Positions 44,975 to 56,451 of a stretch of DNA of 64,000 bases are shown here, in pieces. The DNA comes from Methylococcales bacterium (GTDB taxonomy: Bacteria > Pseudomonadota > Gammaproteobacteria > Methylococcales > Methylomonadaceae). Under the pieces are notes generated by a model. The model was not told where the DNA came from. It made no database searches and worked only from the letters and a program-made list of their open reading frames with translations. Where the stretch lies: the NCBI GenBank assembly GCA_028715725.1, contig JAQURG010000004.1:1-64000 (forward strand). Reading direction: 5' to 3'. The translations under genes and the position numbers were made by a program. The stretch's first letter is position 1; the number at the start of each line of letters is the position of its first letter.

Positions 44975-45531
44975 TCGGTTTTTTTGCTTCAAATACGTAT
45001 AAAGGCAGCGGTAGCTGCCTTTTTTATGCCCACTATAATACTGCCCGGTAACAGGCATAAAAAAACCGGACCATTTTCATTATTCTGAATCTTTCGATTA
45101 TGTTCAGAATATCTACCGAAGATCGTTTACACATTCTCCAAAAGTAACACGACTCGACCACCGCCACTTATCACCCTCATCTGCTGTATTTGATTATATG
45201 CATCGATTTAGGCTTTTGGCTTTTACAGGCAAGCACTACCTTTTCGATTGAAAAGCGATAATTATTCTGCAGGTGTATCACCATTGCAGTTGGACTAACT
45301 TTCGATGTGGAAAGATGGATACGCTGTATTCGGGCTTTTTAATCAGTCCGACCTTTTAGGTACTATCAATAACACGCCATGGCCGATTTTCTGGCCGTGG
45401 CGTTGACCGGTTTACAGGGAACTTATTAGTCGTTCTGAAGATTTTCGCAATGAACAAAGACTTTCGAAAAATGATAAGTATCGACAGTGGTAAGGTATGA
45501 AGCACGATTGCTACGCATCCGCGGTTTTGTT
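44975..45531. other. Intergenic region between rplS and gatB
   Basis: The rplS terminator occupies the first 50 bases. The remaining 500 bases hold no recognised gene. Near 45374-45403 is a strong hairpin: CGCCATGGCC pairs with GGCCGTGGCG (one G-T pair) around an 8-base loop, with no adjacent T-run. It lies about 130 bases beyond the gatB stop and might limit read-through between the convergent operons. Confidence 0.5.
45004..45025 (+). terminator. Rho-independent terminator of the rpsP operon
   Basis: GGCAGC and GCTGCC pair perfectly around GGTA and are followed by six Ts, 30 bases after the rplS stop codon. Confidence 0.9.
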
Positions 45532-46965
45532 TTACTGCTTCAGTTTTGCTTGAAGCATTTTATTAACTTCCCCCGGATTGGCTTTACCCTGCATCTCTTT
45601 CATGACCTGTCCTACAAAAAATCCGAAGACTTTATCCTTACCGCTACGGTATTGCTCAACCTGACCGGGATTATCGGCAATGATCTTGTCAATAATAGCT
45701 TCTATCGCACCGGTATCAGTAATTTGCTTCAACCCTCTTTCGGCAATAATTTCATCGGCTGTGGCAGGGCTTCGCCACATTTCTTCAAACACTTGCTTGG
45801 CTATTTTTCCGGAAATTGTGTTATCGCTGATTCGAGCCAATAGACCTGCCAGACGTTCATGGCTAACAGGCGACTCCATAATCTCCAGACGGGCTTTATT
45901 GAGAGCGGCGGAAAGCTCGCCCGTAATCCAGTTGGCACACAGCTTTGCTTCGCAGCCCGATTCTTTAAGCACTGTTTCGAAATAATCAGCCAACTGACGG
46001 GAAGACGTAAGAATATTAGCATTCTCGTCATCCAGAGCGTATTGCTCATTAAACCGATACTTTTTAGCCTGTGGTAATTCCGGCAATTGCGCTTTCACTT
46101 GTTGCTTGTAATCTTCACTGATAAAGACGGGCAACAGGTCAGGGTCTGGGAAATAACGGTAATCATTGGCCTCTTCCTTGCTGCGCATGGAGCGTGTTTC
46201 ATCCTTGACAGAATCATACAAACGAGTTTCCTGAACAACTTTACCGCCGGTTTCTATCAGCTCGATTTGCCGTTCAATCTCATGATTAATGGCTTTCTCG
46301 ACGAATTTGAACGAGTTAATATTTTTAATTTCCGCTCGCGTGCCAAATTCTTTCTGGCCTTTCGGGCGCACTGATACATTGGCGTCACAGCGAAACGAAC
46401 CTTCCTGCATATTGCCGTCACAAATATCCAGATAGCGCACCAGTTCATGCAGTTTCCTCATATACGCAACGGCTTCTTTCGCAGAGCGCATGTGCGGCTC
46501 GGATACAATCTCCAGCAGCGGCGTTCCGGCACGGTTTAAATCGACGCCTGTTAAGCCATGAAAATCCTCATGCAATGATTTTCCCGCGTCTTCTTCAAGG
46601 TGGGCGCGGGTAATGCCGATACGTTTGCTGACCCCATCAACTTCAATATCCAAATGCCCAGGACCGACAATCGGCAATTCCATTTGACTGATCTGATAGC
46701 CTTTGGGCAGGTCCGGATAAAAATAGTTTTTTCTGGCAAAAACGGAATAATGACTGATTTCCGCTTCAATTGCCATGCCGAATATGACTGCTTTATGTAC
46801 AGCCTCTTCATTTAATACCGGCAAAACGCCGGGCAGGCCTAAATCGACTGCACAGGCCTGGGTATTGGGTGCGGCGCCATAAGCGGTAGACGCACCGGAA
46901 AATATTTTCGATTTTGTAGCCAGTTGTGTGTGAATTTCCAGGCCGATGACTGTTTCCCATTCCAT
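45532..46965 (-). CDS. gatB: Aspartyl/glutamyl-tRNA amidotransferase subunit B
   Basis: A 477-residue GatB that activates the side chain of mischarged Glu- or Asp-tRNA for amidation. The N-terminal [20 protein letters not shown], the [14 protein letters not shown] motif and [16 protein letters not shown] belong to the cradle domain. The C-terminal helical and YqeY-like tail ([20 protein letters not shown]) binds tRNA. It is complete. It is the third gene of gatC-gatA-gatB, 11 bases after gatA. Confidence 0.96.
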   Translation of the reverse strand: MEWETVIGLEIHTQLATKSKIFSGASTAYGAAPNTQACAVDLGLPGVLPVLNEEAVHKAVIFGMAIEAEISHYSVFARKNYFYPDLPKGYQISQMELPIVGPGHLDIEVDGVSKRIGITRAHLEEDAGKSLHEDFHGLTGVDLNRAGTPLLEIVSEPHMRSAKEAVAYMRKLHELVRYLDICDGNMQEGSFRCDANVSVRPKGQKEFGTRAEIKNINSFKFVEKAINHEIERQIELIETGGKVVQETRLYDSVKDETRSMRSKEEANDYRYFPDPDLLPVFISEDYKQQVKAQLPELPQAKKYRFNEQYALDDENANILTSSRQLADYFETVLKESGCEAKLCANWITGELSAALNKARLEIMESPVSHERLAGLLARISDNTISGKIAKQVFEEMWRSPATADEIIAERGLKQITDTGAIEAIIDKIIADNPGQVEQYRSGKDKVFGFFVGQVMKEMQGKANPGEVNKMLQAKLKQ

Positions 46966-46976
46966 TCGTTTGCTCC

Positions 46977-48428
46977 TTATTCAAAACCTTTGGGGATATG
47001 TAAATGCCAATCGGCGACTTGCTGATACTGATGGGCAATATTCAACAATCTGTCTTCGGCGAAATAATTGCCGATAATCTGCAAACCTACCGGTTTACCC
47101 TGGGCAAATCCGGCGGGGATTGACATGGCCGGCACACCGGCTAAATTGATAGCGATGGTATAAATATCCGACAAATACATTTCAATCGGATTGCCGATTT
47201 TTTCGCCGATGCCAAAGGCAGTAGTAGGCGTTACAGGTCCCATAATTACATCAACCTGCGCTAAAGCATTCTTGAAGTCTTCACTGATCAAACGGCGTAT
47301 TTTTTGCGCCTTAATATAATAAGCGTCGTAATAACCGGCCGATAAAGCATAGGTGCCCATGAGAATACGCCTTTTGACCTCCTTGCCAAAGCCTTCGCCG
47401 CGCGAACGTGTATATAAATCGGTTAAATCTACCGGGTTTTCACAACGGTAACCATAGCGCACGCCATCAAATCGCGACAGGTTCGCCGAGCACTCAGCAG
47501 GCGCAACCACATAATAAGCCGGGATAGCCAAGTTCAGGTTAGGCATGGATATTTCCCTGATTTCCGCGCCCAGTTTCCGGTATTCATTAACAGCTGTTTC
47601 AAGAGTTACAGCCACATCGCTGTTTAAACCTTCGCCAAAAAATTCCTTGGGCAAACCGATTTTCAGGCCCGCAAGCGAATTATTCAGTCCCGCTCTGTAA
47701 TCAGGCACAGGCAGATCAACGCTGGTTGAATCTTTTTCGTCAAATCCCGCCATGGTTTGCAGCATAATCGCCGCATCTTCAGCACCACGGGTCATGGGAC
47801 CGCCTTGATCCAGACTGGATGCATAAGCGATCATGCCGTAACGGGATACCCGCCCGTAAGTGGGCTTCAGACCGGTAATGCCGCATAACGCCGCAGGTTG
47901 CCGTATTGAGCCGCCGGTATCTGTGCCGGTTGCGCCAATGGCGAGTCGTGCGGCTACAGCTGCTGCTGAACCGCCTGATGAACCGCCTGGCACAGTATTT
48001 GTATCCCAGGGATTTTTAACTGCGCCGTAATGACTGGTCTCATTAGAGGAGCCCATGGCGAATTCGTCCATATTGAGCTTACCCAGCATTACCGCACCTG
48101 CCTGATTAAATTTTTCTACGACAGTGGCATTGTAGGGGGCAATAAAATTATCGAGCATTCTAGAGCCGCAGGTCGTTTTAACACCCTCTGTACAAAAAAT
48201 GTCTTTTTGTGCGATGGGTATGCCGGTCAACAGTTCGGGATTTCCGTTAGCCAGCCGGATATCGGCGGCGCAAGCCTCCTGCAAGGCCAGATCTTCGTTG
48301 ACAGTAATATAGGCGTTCAGTTCCTGGTGTTGTTTGATCCGATCTAAAAACGCCTGAGTCAGTTCTACGCTTGAAAACTCACCGGAGCGCAACCCGTGAG
48401 CTAATTGTGTCATGGTTTTGTTATGCAT
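46977..48428 (-). CDS. gatA: Aspartyl/glutamyl-tRNA amidotransferase subunit A
   Basis: A 483-residue amidase that releases ammonia from glutamine or asparagine. The Ser-cisSer-Lys triad is Lys75 (IAQKDIF), Ser150 ([13 protein letters not shown]) and Ser174 ([13 protein letters not shown]), with the same spacing as characterised GatA. It is complete. It lies 14 bases after gatC and before gatB. The presence of gatCAB implies that Gln-tRNA or Asn-tRNA is made by transamidation here. Confidence 0.96.
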   Translation of the reverse strand: MHNKTMTQLAHGLRSGEFSSVELTQAFLDRIKQHQELNAYITVNEDLALQEACAADIRLANGNPELLTGIPIAQKDIFCTEGVKTTCGSRMLDNFIAPYNATVVEKFNQAGAVMLGKLNMDEFAMGSSNETSHYGAVKNPWDTNTVPGGSSGGSAAAVAARLAIGATGTDTGGSIRQPAALCGITGLKPTYGRVSRYGMIAYASSLDQGGPMTRGAEDAAIMLQTMAGFDEKDSTSVDLPVPDYRAGLNNSLAGLKIGLPKEFFGEGLNSDVAVTLETAVNEYRKLGAEIREISMPNLNLAIPAYYVVAPAECSANLSRFDGVRYGYRCENPVDLTDLYTRSRGEGFGKEVKRRILMGTYALSAGYYDAYYIKAQKIRRLISEDFKNALAQVDVIMGPVTPTTAFGIGEKIGNPIEMYLSDIYTIAINLAGVPAMSIPAGFAQGKPVGLQIIGNYFAEDRLLNIAHQYQQVADWHLHIPKGFE

Positions 48429-48442
48429 CGTCCGCTTTCTCT

Positions 48443-48730
48443 TTACTCAATCACTTTCGGCACTAAGTAAAGCCCAGCTTCAACTTGTGGCGCAATCGCC
48501 TGAAATTTTTCGCGATTATCCTGTTCGGTAACGACATCAGCCCTTAATCGCTGCACTTGATCCATCGGGTGAGCCATGGGGTCGACGCCTTCGGTATTCA
48601 ATTCGCTCATCCGGGCCATCAAGTCGAGCATTCCTGACAAATCCCTTGCATAAGATTCAACGTCTTGCTCATCTATTCCCAAGCGCGCCAAATGCGCAAT
48701 TTTTTTTACTTCATCCGTCGTTAACGACAT
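48443..48730 (-). CDS. gatC: Aspartyl/glutamyl-tRNA amidotransferase subunit C
   Basis: A 95-residue subunit that wraps around GatA and stabilises the complex. The family pattern is clear: [56 protein letters not shown] and the final LYLVPKVIE. It is the first gene of gatCAB and is divergent from mreB across a 213-bp gap. Confidence 0.94.
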   Translation of the reverse strand: MSLTTDEVKKIAHLARLGIDEQDVESYARDLSGMLDLMARMSELNTEGVDPMAHPMDQVQRLRADVVTEQDNREKFQAIAPQVEAGLYLVPKVIE

Positions 48731-48928
48731 TTTTTACTCCATAAAAGTCAGTATGAAAGGTGGGCAATGCAGGACTAAAACGGGCTTCTTGTATCTGATG
48801 TCTTTCATCTTAAACCTTTGTATAACATATACCTCAGCTGTACTCTGTATATTACTACAAATAAGCCAGTTATATCTTGCTCAAATACCCGCTTGATTGA
48901 TAAAGTAGTCCCATTTTTAATCTCCTAA

Positions 48929-49987
<1,059 letters not shown>

Positions 49988-50171
49988 TCAGCTTTCCGGG
50001 GCTTTTTCTGACAGTAAGCCAAAAATCGAATCGGCACTAAACTTTTAAACTGAAAAGCGCTCTATCGGATGCTTTAACAGAGCACACGAAGGTTCGCGTA
50101 GTATTTTTTAATAGGCGGAATTTTTATATTATATTAAAGGCTTTCATTTAACTGTCTACAGGTATTACGCT

Positions 50172-51059
50172 ATAAAACTATTATTTGCCACCGGCCCATC
50201 CATCAATACCCGCCTGCTGGTAGCCATCATCGCTTCCATTGCTCTGCTTGCATCTGAGAACAAAAGCCAACAACTTAATCCTCTGCGCATAACGCTATCC
50301 TATTTTGTTGACCCGTTAAAATATCTGGTCGATTTACCGTCCCTACTGGCCAGGAACGCTGCCGATACCATTATTTCATACGAAGCGTTAAAAAAGGAAA
50401 ACAAAAAATTGCGAGAGGATCAGCTCATCCATCAGACCAGGCTGCTCAAATTTGCGGCTCTGGAAAAAGAAAATATTCGTTTGCGTGCGTTATTGGAAAA
50501 CTCTTTTGAACTCGGTGAACAAGTATTGGTTGCCGAATTATTATCAATTAATATGACGCCTTATGAACATGTCGTTGTCGTCAATAAGGGCACTCGTTTT
50601 GGTGTTCATCCCCAGCAAGCGGTATTGGACGCTAACGGCGTTGTCGGGCAAGTTTTCAGGGCATTGCCATTCAGTTCCGAGATTATGTTAATTACCGATC
50701 CGAACCATGCCATTCCCGTCCAGGTCAACCGTAACGGCTTATTGACTATCGCCGTTGGCAGCGGACAATTGAACCGGTTATTGTTGCCTTTTTTACCCAG
50801 CAATGCAGATATTCATCCTGGCGACTTGTTGATCACATCGGGTTTAGGTGGTACTTTTCCGCAAGGCTATCCCGTGGCTGTCGTGGATGAATTTACCTCG
50901 CAGCCTAATAAAGCATTCGTCAACATAACTGCAACGCCCGCAGCCCAATTGGACCGCAATAGAGAGCTGATGATAGTCTGGAGCAACTCCGCGCCCATTC
51001 CTCTTATTTCAAAGCCAACAGAAAATAATCCAGAAACCACCACTCATAGCAATGAATAA
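50172..51059 (+). CDS. mreC: Rod shape-determining protein MreC, non-standard start codon
   Basis: The full MreC frame begins upstream of any ATG, GTG or TTG. In-frame sequence from 50172 reads (I/M)KLLFATGPSINTRLLVAIIA, then SIALLASENKS, the normal MreC N-terminus and membrane helix. A coiled coil (EALKKENKKLRED) and the two beta-barrel domains follow. The next standard start, TTG at 50409, would lack the membrane anchor. The frame is open back to a stop at 50112, with only ATA (50172) and ATT (50133) as near-cognate starts. A weak AGG lies 9 bases before the ATA. At 295 residues from the ATA, the length suits the family. It overlaps mreD by 8 bases. Confidence 0.85.
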   Translation: MKLLFATGPSINTRLLVAIIASIALLASENKSQQLNPLRITLSYFVDPLKYLVDLPSLLARNAADTIISYEALKKENKKLREDQLIHQTRLLKFAALEKENIRLRALLENSFELGEQVLVAELLSINMTPYEHVVVVNKGTRFGVHPQQAVLDANGVVGQVFRALPFSSEIMLITDPNHAIPVQVNRNGLLTIAVGSGQLNRLLLPFLPSNADIHPGDLLITSGLGGTFPQGYPVAVVDEFTSQPNKAFVNITATPAAQLDRNRELMIVWSNSAPIPLISKPTENNPETTTHSNE

Positions 51060-51534
51060 ATACGTCGGGTTTGGCCGCATTATCTTAACCATAGTTCTGG
51101 CAATGTGCCTGAGAATAGCACCCTGGCCTGGTATTCTGGAGACACTCAATCCCGACTGGGTACTGTTAACGCTTATCTACTGGTCACTTGCCGTACCTGA
51201 ACGCGTGGGCATCTTTCATGCCTGGACATTCGGCCTGCTCACCGATGTGTTAACAGGCAGATTGCTGGGTCAATACGCCTTGGCTTATTCGCTGGTAATC
51301 TATATCTGCCTGAAATTACATAAACGTTTACGGCAGTTTCCCTTGGTTCAACAGGGATTGTTTATTTTTTTCTGCTTGCTGTTGTCGCAATTACTCCTTT
51401 TTTTAATAAAGAATATTCAGCATCCGGCGCAGCTTCACTCTTCGTTCTGGCTACCTGTTTTTTCCGGCACAGCATTTTGGCCCTTGATCTACACTTCATT
51501 GCGCTTTGTCCGTATAGCGCGACGCAGTCAATAA
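51052..51534 (+). CDS. mreD: Rod shape-determining protein MreD
   Basis: A 160-residue inner-membrane protein with about five hydrophobic segments (RIILTIVLAMCLRIAPWPG; WVLLTLIYWSLAVPERVGI; GLFIFFCLLLSQLLLFLI). It carries the conserved FGLLTDVLTGRLLGQYALAY motif of MreD. It partners MreC in the elongasome. It overlaps the end of mreC and lies 18 bases before mrdA. Confidence 0.93.
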   Translation: MNKYVGFGRIILTIVLAMCLRIAPWPGILETLNPDWVLLTLIYWSLAVPERVGIFHAWTFGLLTDVLTGRLLGQYALAYSLVIYICLKLHKRLRQFPLVQQGLFIFFCLLLSQLLLFLIKNIQHPAQLHSSFWLPVFSGTAFWPLIYTSLRFVRIARRSQ

Positions 51535-51552
51535 AAAGATACACAGCAAGAT

Positions 51553-53406
51553 ATGTCCCGCATCTATTCTGTAAAAGACAATAGTGGAGAGAACCGCCTA
51601 TTTTTAAACCGCGTTGTTGCCGCATTCATTGCCATTACCTTATTAACGTCAGGCCTGATTGTTCGCTTGGTGTATCTGCAAATTGTCGGGCACGAACATT
51701 ATTCCTCTCTGGCAAAAGACAACAGTATTAAAATCGTCCCGCTGGTGCCGACCCGGGGCATCATTTATGACCGGCATGGCAAGATTCTGGCAGAAAACCT
51801 TCCGTCGTACAGCCTGGAACTCACCCCGGAAAAAGTCCCTGACCTTGACGGCACACTGTCAAGATTACAAAAACTTCTTGATATTCCCGATGAAAAAATA
51901 GAACTCTATCAAAAACTGCGCAAACGCCAAAAATGGTTTACCAGCACCCCGTTATTGTTAAACATGAATAATGAAGAACTGGCAAAATTCGCCGTAGCCA
52001 TGCCTTTCTTTCCCGGCGTCGACATTCAAACCCGGCTGATCCGACATTATCCTTACAGTGATCTGGCTTCTCATGTGATCGGCTATGTAGGCCGCATTAA
52101 CGAAGCGGAGCTTAAGGATTTGCCGATTGCCGAATATCGCGGGTCCACTCATATCGGCAAACTGGGCATAGAGGGCTCTTATGAAACACAGCTGCACGGC
52201 AAAACCGGTTACGCGGAAATTGAAACCAATGTCCAGGCACGGCTCCTCAATACCATCAACGAAAAAGTTCCAGACCCGGGAGCGAACCTTTATTTGACCC
52301 TTGACATTGATTTGCAGAAAACCGCTTATGACGCTTTGGGGACTTTCAATGGCGCAGTTGTCGCGATTGAAATTAAAACCGGCGGCGTACTGGTCTTTGC
52401 CAGCCGTCCCGGATTTGATCCTAATCCTTTTGTAGTCGGCATAGCCAATGACGTTTTTCAGGCACTGCAATTATCTGAAAATCAGCCGCTTTATAACCGC
52501 GCTCTGCGGGGCTTATATCCCCCAGGTTCTACAATCAAGCCTTTTATCGCTCTTGCGGGACTTGAATATGATGCGATCAGCCCCGAGCACAATATTTTAT
52601 GCCCCGGCTATTATCAAATACCCGGCGTCAGTCATCAATACAGGGACTGGAAAAAAGGCGGGCATGGATCAGTCAACTTAAACAAAGCCATTACTGAATC
52701 TTGCGACGTCTATTTTTATCGCCTGGCGTCGACATTGGGCATAGACCATATACACAGTTTTTTGCAGAAACTTGGCTTTGGCGAAAAAACCGGTATTGAT
52801 CTGATTGGGGAAAAGGCCGGATTGTTGCCTTCGCGCGAATGGAAGCGTTCCAGGAAGAATCAGGCATGGTATCCGGGAGAAACCCTGATCACCGGCATAG
52901 GCCAGGGCTATCTTCAGATCAGCCCGCTACAACTGGCTCGAGCTACGGCAACATTAGCAAACAGGGGAAGCGTTGTCACGCCTTTCCTGGTAAACAAAAT
53001 CGCCACCGCTCGGAATACCCTTCCCGGCCCTGAAATCCACCAGCAAACGATTCCGCTTAAGCCGGCTAATGTTAATACAGTTATCGAAGCGATGATCAAT
53101 GTTGTGCATAGTCCGCGCGGGACCGCTAAAGGCATTAATACCAATATCAGTTATCAAATCGCCGGGAAAACAGGGACCGCTCAGGTATTGGGCATCAAGC
53201 AAAATGCAAAATATAACGAAAATGAAATCGACTTTAAATTTCGAGATCACGCCTTGTTTATTGCTTTCGCTCCTGCAGATGACCCTAAAATTGCCGTAGC
53301 CGTGGTTGTTGAAAACGGAGGCCACGGCGGCTCAGTCGCAGCACCTATCGCAGGGCAGGTTATCAAGCAATATTTACAGGACAATGATGAACATCGAAAC
53401 CCGTAG
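51553..53406 (+). CDS. mrdA: Penicillin-binding protein 2 (elongation transpeptidase)
   Basis: A 617-residue class B PBP. An N-terminal membrane helix (VVAAFIAITLLTSGLIVRLV) is followed by the pedestal domain (PTRGIIYDRHGKILAENLPS). The transpeptidase domain has STIK at 326-329, the SCD-type motif in ITESCDVYFYRLA and KTG in IAGKTGTAQVLG. It cross-links peptidoglycan during side-wall growth together with RodA, encoded next. Its 3' end overlaps the rodA start by about 20 bases. Confidence 0.96.
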   Translation: MSRIYSVKDNSGENRLFLNRVVAAFIAITLLTSGLIVRLVYLQIVGHEHYSSLAKDNSIKIVPLVPTRGIIYDRHGKILAENLPSYSLELTPEKVPDLDGTLSRLQKLLDIPDEKIELYQKLRKRQKWFTSTPLLLNMNNEELAKFAVAMPFFPGVDIQTRLIRHYPYSDLASHVIGYVGRINEAELKDLPIAEYRGSTHIGKLGIEGSYETQLHGKTGYAEIETNVQARLLNTINEKVPDPGANLYLTLDIDLQKTAYDALGTFNGAVVAIEIKTGGVLVFASRPGFDPNPFVVGIANDVFQALQLSENQPLYNRALRGLYPPGSTIKPFIALAGLEYDAISPEHNILCPGYYQIPGVSHQYRDWKKGGHGSVNLNKAITESCDVYFYRLASTLGIDHIHSFLQKLGFGEKTGIDLIGEKAGLLPSREWKRSRKNQAWYPGETLITGIGQGYLQISPLQLARATATLANRGSVVTPFLVNKIATARNTLPGPEIHQQTIPLKPANVNTVIEAMINVVHSPRGTAKGINTNISYQIAGKTGTAQVLGIKQNAKYNENEIDFKFRDHALFIAFAPADDPKIAVAVVVENGGHGGSVAAPIAGQVIKQYLQDNDEHRNP

Positions 53407-54517
53407 AGAACAATTTCAGCCCCCTTCCATGCTGGGTAATATCCTCAGAAAGCTGCACATAGATATTCCCTTATTTATAGGCCTGCTGCTCACTTCCTTG
53501 TTAAGTATCGCCATTCTGTACAGCACCGGCAGTCAGGAAACCGCCATACTGATTCGCCAGGCCGCGCGTATCGGCCTGGCGTTTCTTTTAATGATAGTAC
53601 TGGCTCATATAGATCCTTATCAGTTTAAACGTTATTCCGCGCTATTGTTTGGCCTCGGTATTATCCTGCTTGTTGCCGTATTGATCATGGGGCAGATAGG
53701 CAAGGGCGCGCAACGCTGGCTGGAACTGGGGTTTTTCCGTTTTCAGCCTTCAGAAATGATTAAAATTACGACACCGATGATGATAGCCTGGTATCTGGCG
53801 GATCAACCGCTGCCGCCAAAAGCCAAACAGCTATTGACTGCGGCTATTCTCATTTTAGTCCCGACTTTCCTGATTGCTAAACAACCCGACCTCGGCACTG
53901 CTCTGCTGGTGGCAAGCTCCGGCGCGGGCGTACTGTTTTTTGCCGGTCTTTCCTGGCGGTTTATATTGGGAATTATCGCTGCGCTAGCTTCTGTTACGCC
54001 TGTTATCTGGCATTTTATGCGCGGCTATCAACGAGACCGGGTGCTCACCTTGCTAGACCCTGAATCTGATCCGCTGGGCAGAGGCTATCATATTATTCAA
54101 TCTAAAATAGCCATCGGCTCAGGCGGTATTTATGGTAAAGGCTGGCTGGGCAGCACTCAATCGGAACTGGATTTTTTACCTGAGAGCTCTACTGATTTTA
54201 TTTTTGCCGTATTTGCCGAAGAATTCGGCTTATTCGGCTCTCTGGGCTTGCTGGGTCTGTATCTATTGATTATCGGACGCTGCCTTTATATTGCTACTCA
54301 GGCTCAGGATACTTACAGTCGATTATTGGCGAGCAGCCTGGCCTTTACTTTTTTTGTTTATGTTTTTGTTAATATCGGCATGGTCATAGGCATTCTACCC
54401 GTTGTCGGAATTCCATTGCCTCTAATAAGTTACGGCGGAACATCCATTGTTACCTTACTGGCCGGTTTCGGCATCCTTATGTCAATTCACACCCACAGAA
54501 AATTTCTGCCCATCTGA
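53387..54517 (+). CDS. rodA: Peptidoglycan glycosyltransferase RodA
   Basis: A 376-residue SEDS-family glycosyltransferase with about ten membrane helices. Diagnostic segments are FRFQPSEMIKITTPMMIAWY, KQPDLGTALLV, the ESSTDFIFAVFAEEFGLFG loop with the catalytic Asp region and GIPLPLISYGGTSIVTLL. Two ATGs occur in tandem at 53384 and 53387. The second is chosen because the upstream AGGA is better spaced. The start lies within the end of mrdA, and the stop overlaps the mltB start (TGATG). Confidence 0.95.
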   Translation: MNIETRREQFQPPSMLGNILRKLHIDIPLFIGLLLTSLLSIAILYSTGSQETAILIRQAARIGLAFLLMIVLAHIDPYQFKRYSALLFGLGIILLVAVLIMGQIGKGAQRWLELGFFRFQPSEMIKITTPMMIAWYLADQPLPPKAKQLLTAAILILVPTFLIAKQPDLGTALLVASSGAGVLFFAGLSWRFILGIIAALASVTPVIWHFMRGYQRDRVLTLLDPESDPLGRGYHIIQSKIAIGSGGIYGKGWLGSTQSELDFLPESSTDFIFAVFAEEFGLFGSLGLLGLYLLIIGRCLYIATQAQDTYSRLLASSLAFTFFVYVFVNIGMVIGILPVVGIPLPLISYGGTSIVTLLAGFGILMSIHTHRKFLPI

Positions 54518-55599
54518 TGAAGATAAAAACCACCTTAGTCCGCTTGCTCATCAGCGGTGTTTGCCTAACTGTAAATTCATGCGCCACGAAAATAAGGTCG
54601 CCTGAATCGATCGCCAAGCCCGACAAATCTCCCCTAAAAACATCCCAGTCCGATGTCTCCAAATACAGGTTGATTCCACCCGTTGAAATAAAAGCCGCCA
54701 TGAATGCCTTTATCGAAACAATGGCGTCAAAGCACCAGTTTAATGAATCCGAACTTGCCGCATGGTTTCAAGCAGTCGAAATCAAGGAAGATATTCTTAA
54801 AAAAATTTCGTCGCCTGCGGAAGGTTTGCCCTGGTATAAATATCGAAAAATATTTATAACCGATGCACGCATTAATGGCGGTGTAAAATTCTGGCAAGAA
54901 AATGAGCCAGCCCTGACGGCCGTCGAACAACAAGCCGGTGTTCCGGCGGAAATTATTATCGCCATACTCGGCGTTGAAACGCTTTATGGACAAAAAACCG
55001 GCAACTATCGGGTAATCGACGCATTGTCTACGCTGGCGTTCGCCTATCCGCCGCGCAGTAGATTCTTTCTCAGTGAGCTGGAAAACTTTTTGTTATTGTG
55101 CCGTGATGAACACATGAATCCCTTGGCGCCCACAGGCTCTTACGCCGGAGCAATGGGGATGCCGCAGTTCATGCCCAGCAGTTTCAGAACTTATGCCGCT
55201 GACTTTAATAATGATAGCCACCGCGATATCTGGCATAACCAGGCAGATGTTATCGCCAGCATCGCCAATTATTTTGTTAAGCATCAATGGCAGCCCGGCC
55301 AGGCTGTCGCTTTTCCTGTGAGTGCGACCGGGGAAAATTATAAATCCGCATTGACAAAGGATCTTAAGCCGGACTTAAGACTTGCTGAGTTAGAATCGCT
55401 CAACTTAAAAATATCGAGACCATTACCTTTAAACACTAAAGTAAAACTGCTTGCTTTTAAACAGCAGCAAGGTGATGAGCTCTGGGCGGGATTGAACAAC
55501 TTTTATGTCATTACCCGATACAACCACAGCCCGTTATATGCCATGGCCGTTTATCAGCTAAGCCTATCGATTCTAAATAAAAAAGGCAACTTCCCATGA
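54517..55599 (+). CDS. mltB: Lytic murein transglycosylase B
   Basis: A 360-residue lipoprotein-type transglycosylase of the SLT/MltB family. The signal segment ends at VNSC (Cys22), a weak lipobox. The catalytic region IIIAILGVETLYGQKTGNYR contains the Glu acid. The downstream SYAGAMGMPQFMPSSFRTYA motif is characteristic of MltB. It cleaves glycan strands to anhydromuropeptides in the periplasm. The start overlaps the rodA stop and the end overlaps the rlpA start (ATGA). Confidence 0.93.
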   Translation: MKIKTTLVRLLISGVCLTVNSCATKIRSPESIAKPDKSPLKTSQSDVSKYRLIPPVEIKAAMNAFIETMASKHQFNESELAAWFQAVEIKEDILKKISSPAEGLPWYKYRKIFITDARINGGVKFWQENEPALTAVEQQAGVPAEIIIAILGVETLYGQKTGNYRVIDALSTLAFAYPPRSRFFLSELENFLLLCRDEHMNPLAPTGSYAGAMGMPQFMPSSFRTYAADFNNDSHRDIWHNQADVIASIANYFVKHQWQPGQAVAFPVSATGENYKSALTKDLKPDLRLAELESLNLKISRPLPLNTKVKLLAFKQQQGDELWAGLNNFYVITRYNHSPLYAMAVYQLSLSILNKKGNFP

Positions 55600-56423
55600 A
55601 TAAGCTTCTATTTGCAATTTTAATGATTGCCCTGAACGGGTGCTCTACAGAACAAGTTAAAACTACCGAAGTTACTTTTCACTCCCCGATCCCTCTTCAT
55701 CACCCGCCTCAAATTGCAGCCAGCCCTCAATCAAGACATCATGCAATATTGCGAATGAGTCATCATGATGAGCCTGATGAGGGTGCACAACAAGAAAATC
55801 TGCTACCGCGCATTGCTCGCTATATAAAACAGGGCATTGCATCATGGTATGGACCCGGATTCCACGGTAAAAAAACCGCCACCGGTGAAATATTTGATAT
55901 GTATGCCCTGACTGCCGCGCATAAAACCCTGCCGATTCCGTCTTATGCCCAGGTAACCAATCTGGAAAATCATCTCAGCGTTATTGTCAGAATCAATGAC
56001 AGAGGCCCTTTTGTCGGAAACAGAGAATTGGATTTGTCCTACGCTGCCGCAAAAAACCTGGACCTGCAACAAGACGGCTTGGGCTCGGTAGAAATCAAGA
56101 TAATACCGCCCAGCCAGGCATTGCCTCAATTGCAGCAAATTGCAGCAAGCCAAGACCAAAATGTATACCTGCAGGTAGGCAGTTTCGGCAGTGCAAAAAA
56201 AGCCATGAAATTAAAAAATAAAATCGCCGCCAACCATCTGCCTGAGCCTGATATCCGCTCCTCTACCTACAAAAAATCCACTCTTTACAAAGTTCAGCTG
56301 GGGCCGATAAACTCAACAGCCATTGCTAATCAGCTGAATGAACAACTGACGGAAATGGGCATAACCGACACACAATTTGTTACTGAATCCAGACTATCTG
56401 AAAACTCGCGTGTTACAATGTAA
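55596..56423 (+). CDS. rlpA: RlpA-like septal-ring lipoprotein with SPOR domain
   Basis: A 275-residue lipoprotein with lipobox LNGC (Cys16). The double-psi beta-barrel domain lies at about 80-175 (GIASWYGPGFHGKKTATGEI; VIVRINDRGPFVGNRELDLS). A C-terminal SPOR domain lies at about 195-268 (VYLQVGSFGSAKKAMKLKNK). SPOR domains bind denuded glycan. RlpA of some species is a lytic transglycosylase for such strands. It is translationally coupled to mltB and followed by dacA. Confidence 0.93.
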   Translation: MNKLLFAILMIALNGCSTEQVKTTEVTFHSPIPLHHPPQIAASPQSRHHAILRMSHHDEPDEGAQQENLLPRIARYIKQGIASWYGPGFHGKKTATGEIFDMYALTAAHKTLPIPSYAQVTNLENHLSVIVRINDRGPFVGNRELDLSYAAAKNLDLQQDGLGSVEIKIIPPSQALPQLQQIAASQDQNVYLQVGSFGSAKKAMKLKNKIAANHLPEPDIRSSTYKKSTLYKVQLGPINSTAIANQLNEQLTEMGITDTQFVTESRLSENSRVTM

Positions 56424-56451
56424 GTTGTTTTACTGTCGAGTTTAAAGAGCA

